DNA of 9,297 bases from NCBI GenBank assembly GCA_021823305.1, contig JAKAOE010000043.1, positions 1 through 9,297 of the forward strand, in the 5' to 3' direction. The position numbers were made by a program, and so were the translations under genes. Below are positions 7,044-9,297 of this stretch, piece after piece; positions within the stretch are counted from its first letter, which is position 1; every line of letters begins with the position of its first letter. This stretch comes from Acidobacteriota bacterium (GTDB lineage: Bacteria > Acidobacteriota > Terriglobia > Terriglobales > SCQP01). The notes under the pieces are model-generated. The model was not told the DNA's origin. It was given only the letters and a program-made list of their open reading frames with translations, and made no database searches.

Positions 7044-8183
7044 TCAGGCGGCGGCGTCAATCCAGGCGCCGCCGAGAACGCGGTCGCCCTGGTACAGCAC
7101 CACCGCCTGGCCGGGCGTAATGGCGCGCTGCGGGGCATCGAACTCGACCCGCAGGCGGGCGCCGGGCAGGGGCTCGGCCCAGGCCGGCGCGGGCGCATGG
7201 CGGTGGCGGATGCGCGCCTCGACGCGCAGCGGCGGCGCCGGCGCGGCTCCGCCGATCCAGTGGCAGCGGCTGGCGGTGAGAGAGAGCGCGCGCAGCGCGG
7301 TATCGGGGCCGACGACTACGCGGTTGCGCGCGGCGTCGAGCTCAATCACGTAGAGCGGCTCGCCGGCGGCGAAGCCGAGCCCCTTGCGCTGGCCCACGGT
7401 ATAGCGATGCACGCCGGCGTGGGCGGCCAGCACGCGGCCATCCTGGGCGACCACCTCGCCGCCGCCGGCCGGAGCGGGCTCGCCCTGCTCGCCGGCATAG
7501 GCCTCCAGGAAGGCGGCGTAGTCGCCGCCGGGGACGAAGCAGATTTCGTTGCTATCGGGCTTTTCTGCGACCGGCAGGCCGAAGCGCGCCGCGAGCGTTC
7601 GCACCTCGGTCTTGCGCAACTCTCCCAAGGGGAAGCGGGAACAGCTCAGTTGCTCCTGGGTCAGACCCCAGAGGAAGAAGGTCTGGTCCTTGGTATCATC
7701 CACCGCGCGCAGCAACTCAAAAGCGCCGCTGGCGGGGTCGAGGCGCACGCGGGCGTAGTGGCCGGTGGCGACCGCCTCGGCTCCGATCCGGCGGGCGGTG
7801 GCGAGCAGCTGGTCGAACTTGACGGCGGTGTTGCAATGGCTGCAGGGCACGGGGGTGCGGCCGGCGCGATACTGCTCCACGAAATCGCGCACCACGGTTT
7901 GCTCGAAACGCTGCTCGAGATTGACCACGTAGTGCGGGATGCCCAAGTGCTCGGCGACGCGGCGAGCGTCGTGGACGTCGTCGGGCGAGCAGCAGCGGCC
8001 GGAAGCCTGCTCGGGAATTCCGGGAGCGCCGGCCAGACGGCGATGGTTCCAAAGCTGCATGGTGAGGCCGACCAACGGCTCGCCCGCGGCGTGGAGCATG
8101 GCGGCGACGGTGGAGCTGTCCACACCGCCCGACATCGCGACCGCCAGGCGGCCGGAGGGCGAAGCTGCGCCCGTGCCGCTCAT
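7044..8183 (-). CDS. mnmA: tRNA-specific 2-thiouridylase MnmA
   Basis: Puts sulfur on C2 of the wobble uridine (U34) of tRNAs for Lys, Glu and Gln, using ATP to adenylate the base. The 379-residue length is usual. The PP-loop AMSGGVDSS (16-24) binds ATP. The first catalytic region reads [10 protein letters not shown] (114-123); C117 aligns with the persulfide Cys of characterised MnmA. The second catalytic Cys is C215 in [20 protein letters not shown] (140-146) and [10 protein letters not shown] (165-174) are further family motifs. A central [10 protein letters not shown] segment and a C-terminal beta-barrel end the chain. A C64-C65-S motif lies in the loop after QLWNHRR. Start: ATG at 8183, overlapping the desulfurase stop by four bases (ATGA); the frame is open to 8381 but that part lies inside the desulfurase gene. 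Co-translation with a desulfurase is consistent with direct sulfur handover. No stand-alone Tus relay gene is seen nearby. Confidence 0.97.
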   Translation of the reverse strand: MSGTGAASPSGRLAVAMSGGVDSSTVAAMLHAAGEPLVGLTMQLWNHRRLAGAPGIPEQASGRCCSPDDVHDARRVAEHLGIPHYVVNLEQRFEQTVVRDFVEQYRAGRTPVPCSHCNTAVKFDQLLATARRIGAEAVATGHYARVRLDPASGAFELLRAVDDTKDQTFFLWGLTQEQLSCSRFPLGELRKTEVRTLAARFGLPVAEKPDSNEICFVPGGDYAAFLEAYAGEQGEPAPAGGGEVVAQDGRVLAAHAGVHRYTVGQRKGLGFAAGEPLYVIELDAARNRVVVGPDTALRALSLTASRCHWIGGAAPAPPLRVEARIRHRHAPAPAWAEPLPGARLRVEFDAPQRAITPGQAVVLYQGDRVLGGAWIDAAA

Positions 8184-9297
8184 GCCGGACGCGCCAAGGC
8201 TCCCGCGCCGGAAAGCTTGCGCTGGCGCTCCACCAGCCCGGGCAGCACTTCGAGGAGTGCGGCAATCTCGGCTTCCGTGTTCTGGCGGCCGAGGCTGAAG
8301 CGGACGCAGGCGCGCGCCCGGGCGCGGGAATAGCCCATGGCCAGCAGCACGTGTGAGGGCTCGATCGCGCCGGAGGAACACGCCGCGCCGGTCGAGGCGC
8401 AGATGCCGTGCAGGTCGAGGGCGATCACCAGCGCCTCGCCTTCGACGCCGGAAAAGCAGACGTTGCTGGTATTGGCGACGCGCGGGGCGGCGGCGCCGAC
8501 CACTTCGGCATTCGGCACGGCGGCCGCCAGGCCGGCCTCGAGCCGGTCGCGCAGGGCCGCCAGGCGGGCGGCCGCCGGCTCGAGATCCCGGCGCACCAGA
8601 CGCGCGGCGGCGCCGAAGCCGAGAATGCCAGGCAGGTTCTCCGAGCCGGCGCGGCGGTCGCGCTCATGATGCCCGCCCAGCAGCAGCGGCCGCAGGCGGA
8701 CGCCGCGTCGCACGTAGAGCGCTCCCACGCCCGCCGGAGCGTGAATCTTGTGGCCGCTGAGGCTGAGCAGATGGCAGCCGAGGCGCTGCACGTCCACGGG
8801 CCCGCGGCCCGCGGCCTGGATGGCGTCCACGTGAAAGGCAACCTTGGCGGTGCGGGCGAGTTCGCCCACGGCTTCCACCGGCTGCAGCACGCCAGTTTCG
8901 TTGTTGGCCATCATCACCGAAATCAGCGCGGTATCGGGACGCAAGGCCGCGACGACGGCCGCGGGATCAAGCACGCCGGCGGCGGACACGGGCAGGTAGG
9001 TTACGCGATGGCCGCTCCGCTCCAGATCCTCGAAGACGTGCAGGACCGCGTGATGCTCGATGCCAGTGGTCACCAGATGGGCGGGCGGGGCGCCGGGATG
9101 GCGCAGCTGCCACTCGGCCACCGCTCCGCGGATCGCCAAATTGTCGCTTTCCGTGCCCCCGCTGGTGAAGACGATCTCCGCCGGCCGCGCGCCGATCAGC
9201 GCCGCCACCTCCGCCCGCGCCGACTCCATGGCCGCCTTGGCAGCCTGGCCGCGCTGGTGGATTGAACTGGCATTACCCAGTTCCCCCTGCAGCGCGG
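8180..9297 (-). CDS. nifS: Cysteine desulfurase, NifS/IscS class I (N-terminus beyond window)
   Basis: PLP enzyme that converts cysteine to alanine and holds the sulfur as a persulfide for tRNA thiolation or Fe-S cluster assembly. 371 residues are visible. The frame continues past the ATG at 9229 to the edge as [20 protein letters not shown], the conserved region that follows the usual N-terminus, so about 25-30 residues are missing and 9229 is not the real start. Motifs: [12 protein letters not shown] (PLP phosphate), [19 protein letters not shown] (PLP ring), [17 protein letters not shown] with the Schiff-base Lys codon at 8747-8749, and [17 protein letters not shown] with the active Cys codon at 8378-8380. 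That last loop resembles NifS more than E. coli IscS, though no nitrogen-fixation gene is present and the name denotes the family only. Its TGA overlaps the mnmA ATG, so it probably serves MnmA like the YrvO-MnmA pair of Bacillus. Confidence 0.95.
   Translation of the reverse strand, partial: ALQGELGNASSIHQRGQAAKAAMESARAEVAALIGARPAEIVFTSGGTESDNLAIRGAVAEWQLRHPGAPPAHLVTTGIEHHAVLHVFEDLERSGHRVTYLPVSAAGVLDPAAVVAALRPDTALISVMMANNETGVLQPVEAVGELARTAKVAFHVDAIQAAGRGPVDVQRLGCHLLSLSGHKIHAPAGVGALYVRRGVRLRPLLLGGHHERDRRAGSENLPGILGFGAAARLVRRDLEPAAARLAALRDRLEAGLAAAVPNAEVVGAAAPRVANTSNVCFSGVEGEALVIALDLHGICASTGAACSSGAIEPSHVLLAMGYSRARARACVRFSLGRQNTEAEIAALLEVLPGLVERQRKLSGAGALARPA

Noticed and set aside
7050..7073. 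Hairpin GGCGGCG / CGCCGCC just after the membrane protein stop, as a terminator
   Set aside because: Stem of 7 bp with a 10-base loop, no T-tract, and it lies inside the mnmA coding end; such GC stems are common by chance at this composition.
6843..8333. 496-residue open frame on the plus strand opposite mnmA
   Set aside because: Low-complexity Gly/Ala/Arg protein with no motif; it is the high-GC antisense shadow of mnmA, which has all catalytic motifs.
8408..9265. 285-residue open frame on the plus strand opposite the cysteine desulfurase
   Set aside because: Antisense shadow; the opposite strand carries the PLP lysine and active-site Cys motifs.

Overview
This is a high-GC bacterial chromosome segment (roughly two-thirds G+C by eye) with eight protein genes and very little non-coding DNA. 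The most likely source is a member of the Acidobacteriota. The reason is the pair at the left end: a short PadR regulator translationally coupled to a very large FtsX/MacB-type permease with no ATPase beside it, the arrangement known as an 'acidobacterial duplicated orphan permease' (ADOP). The assignment is an inference; no rRNA or other phylogenetic marker is present. No tRNA, rRNA, CRISPR, insertion sequence or prophage gene was seen.

Left region (1-2648): a minus-strand operon of padR (GTG start) and the orphan permease, which runs off the left edge. The two genes share one base (TGATG). The 150-bp gap up to ftsK holds a TATACT -10 candidate for padR and a perfect 6-6-6 inverted repeat, the best operator candidate in the window.

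Centre (2649-7041): ftsK (plus) encodes a complete DNA translocase with four membrane segments, a RecA-like motor and a C-terminal gamma winged helix. It converges on a small TPR protein (minus). Only 29 bp separate the TPR gene from a divergent plus-strand run of three genes: a cysteine-rich hypothetical protein, a hotdog acyl-CoA thioesterase (2 bp away) and a six-helix VC0807-like membrane protein (44 bp further on).

Right region (7044-9297): a minus-strand operon of a NifS/IscS-type cysteine desulfurase (its first residues lie beyond the right edge) and mnmA, overlapping by four bases (ATGA). Together they form a tRNA U34 thiolation module: the desulfurase mobilises sulfur from cysteine and MnmA places it on the wobble uridine. 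MnmA carries a CxxC motif plus a later Cys that could hold an iron-sulfur cluster.

Most of the window is ordinary core genome. The least explained pieces are the cysteine-rich 146-residue protein and its tiny shared promoter gap, the inverted repeat between padR and ftsK, and the two convergent gene pairs that have no room for terminators.
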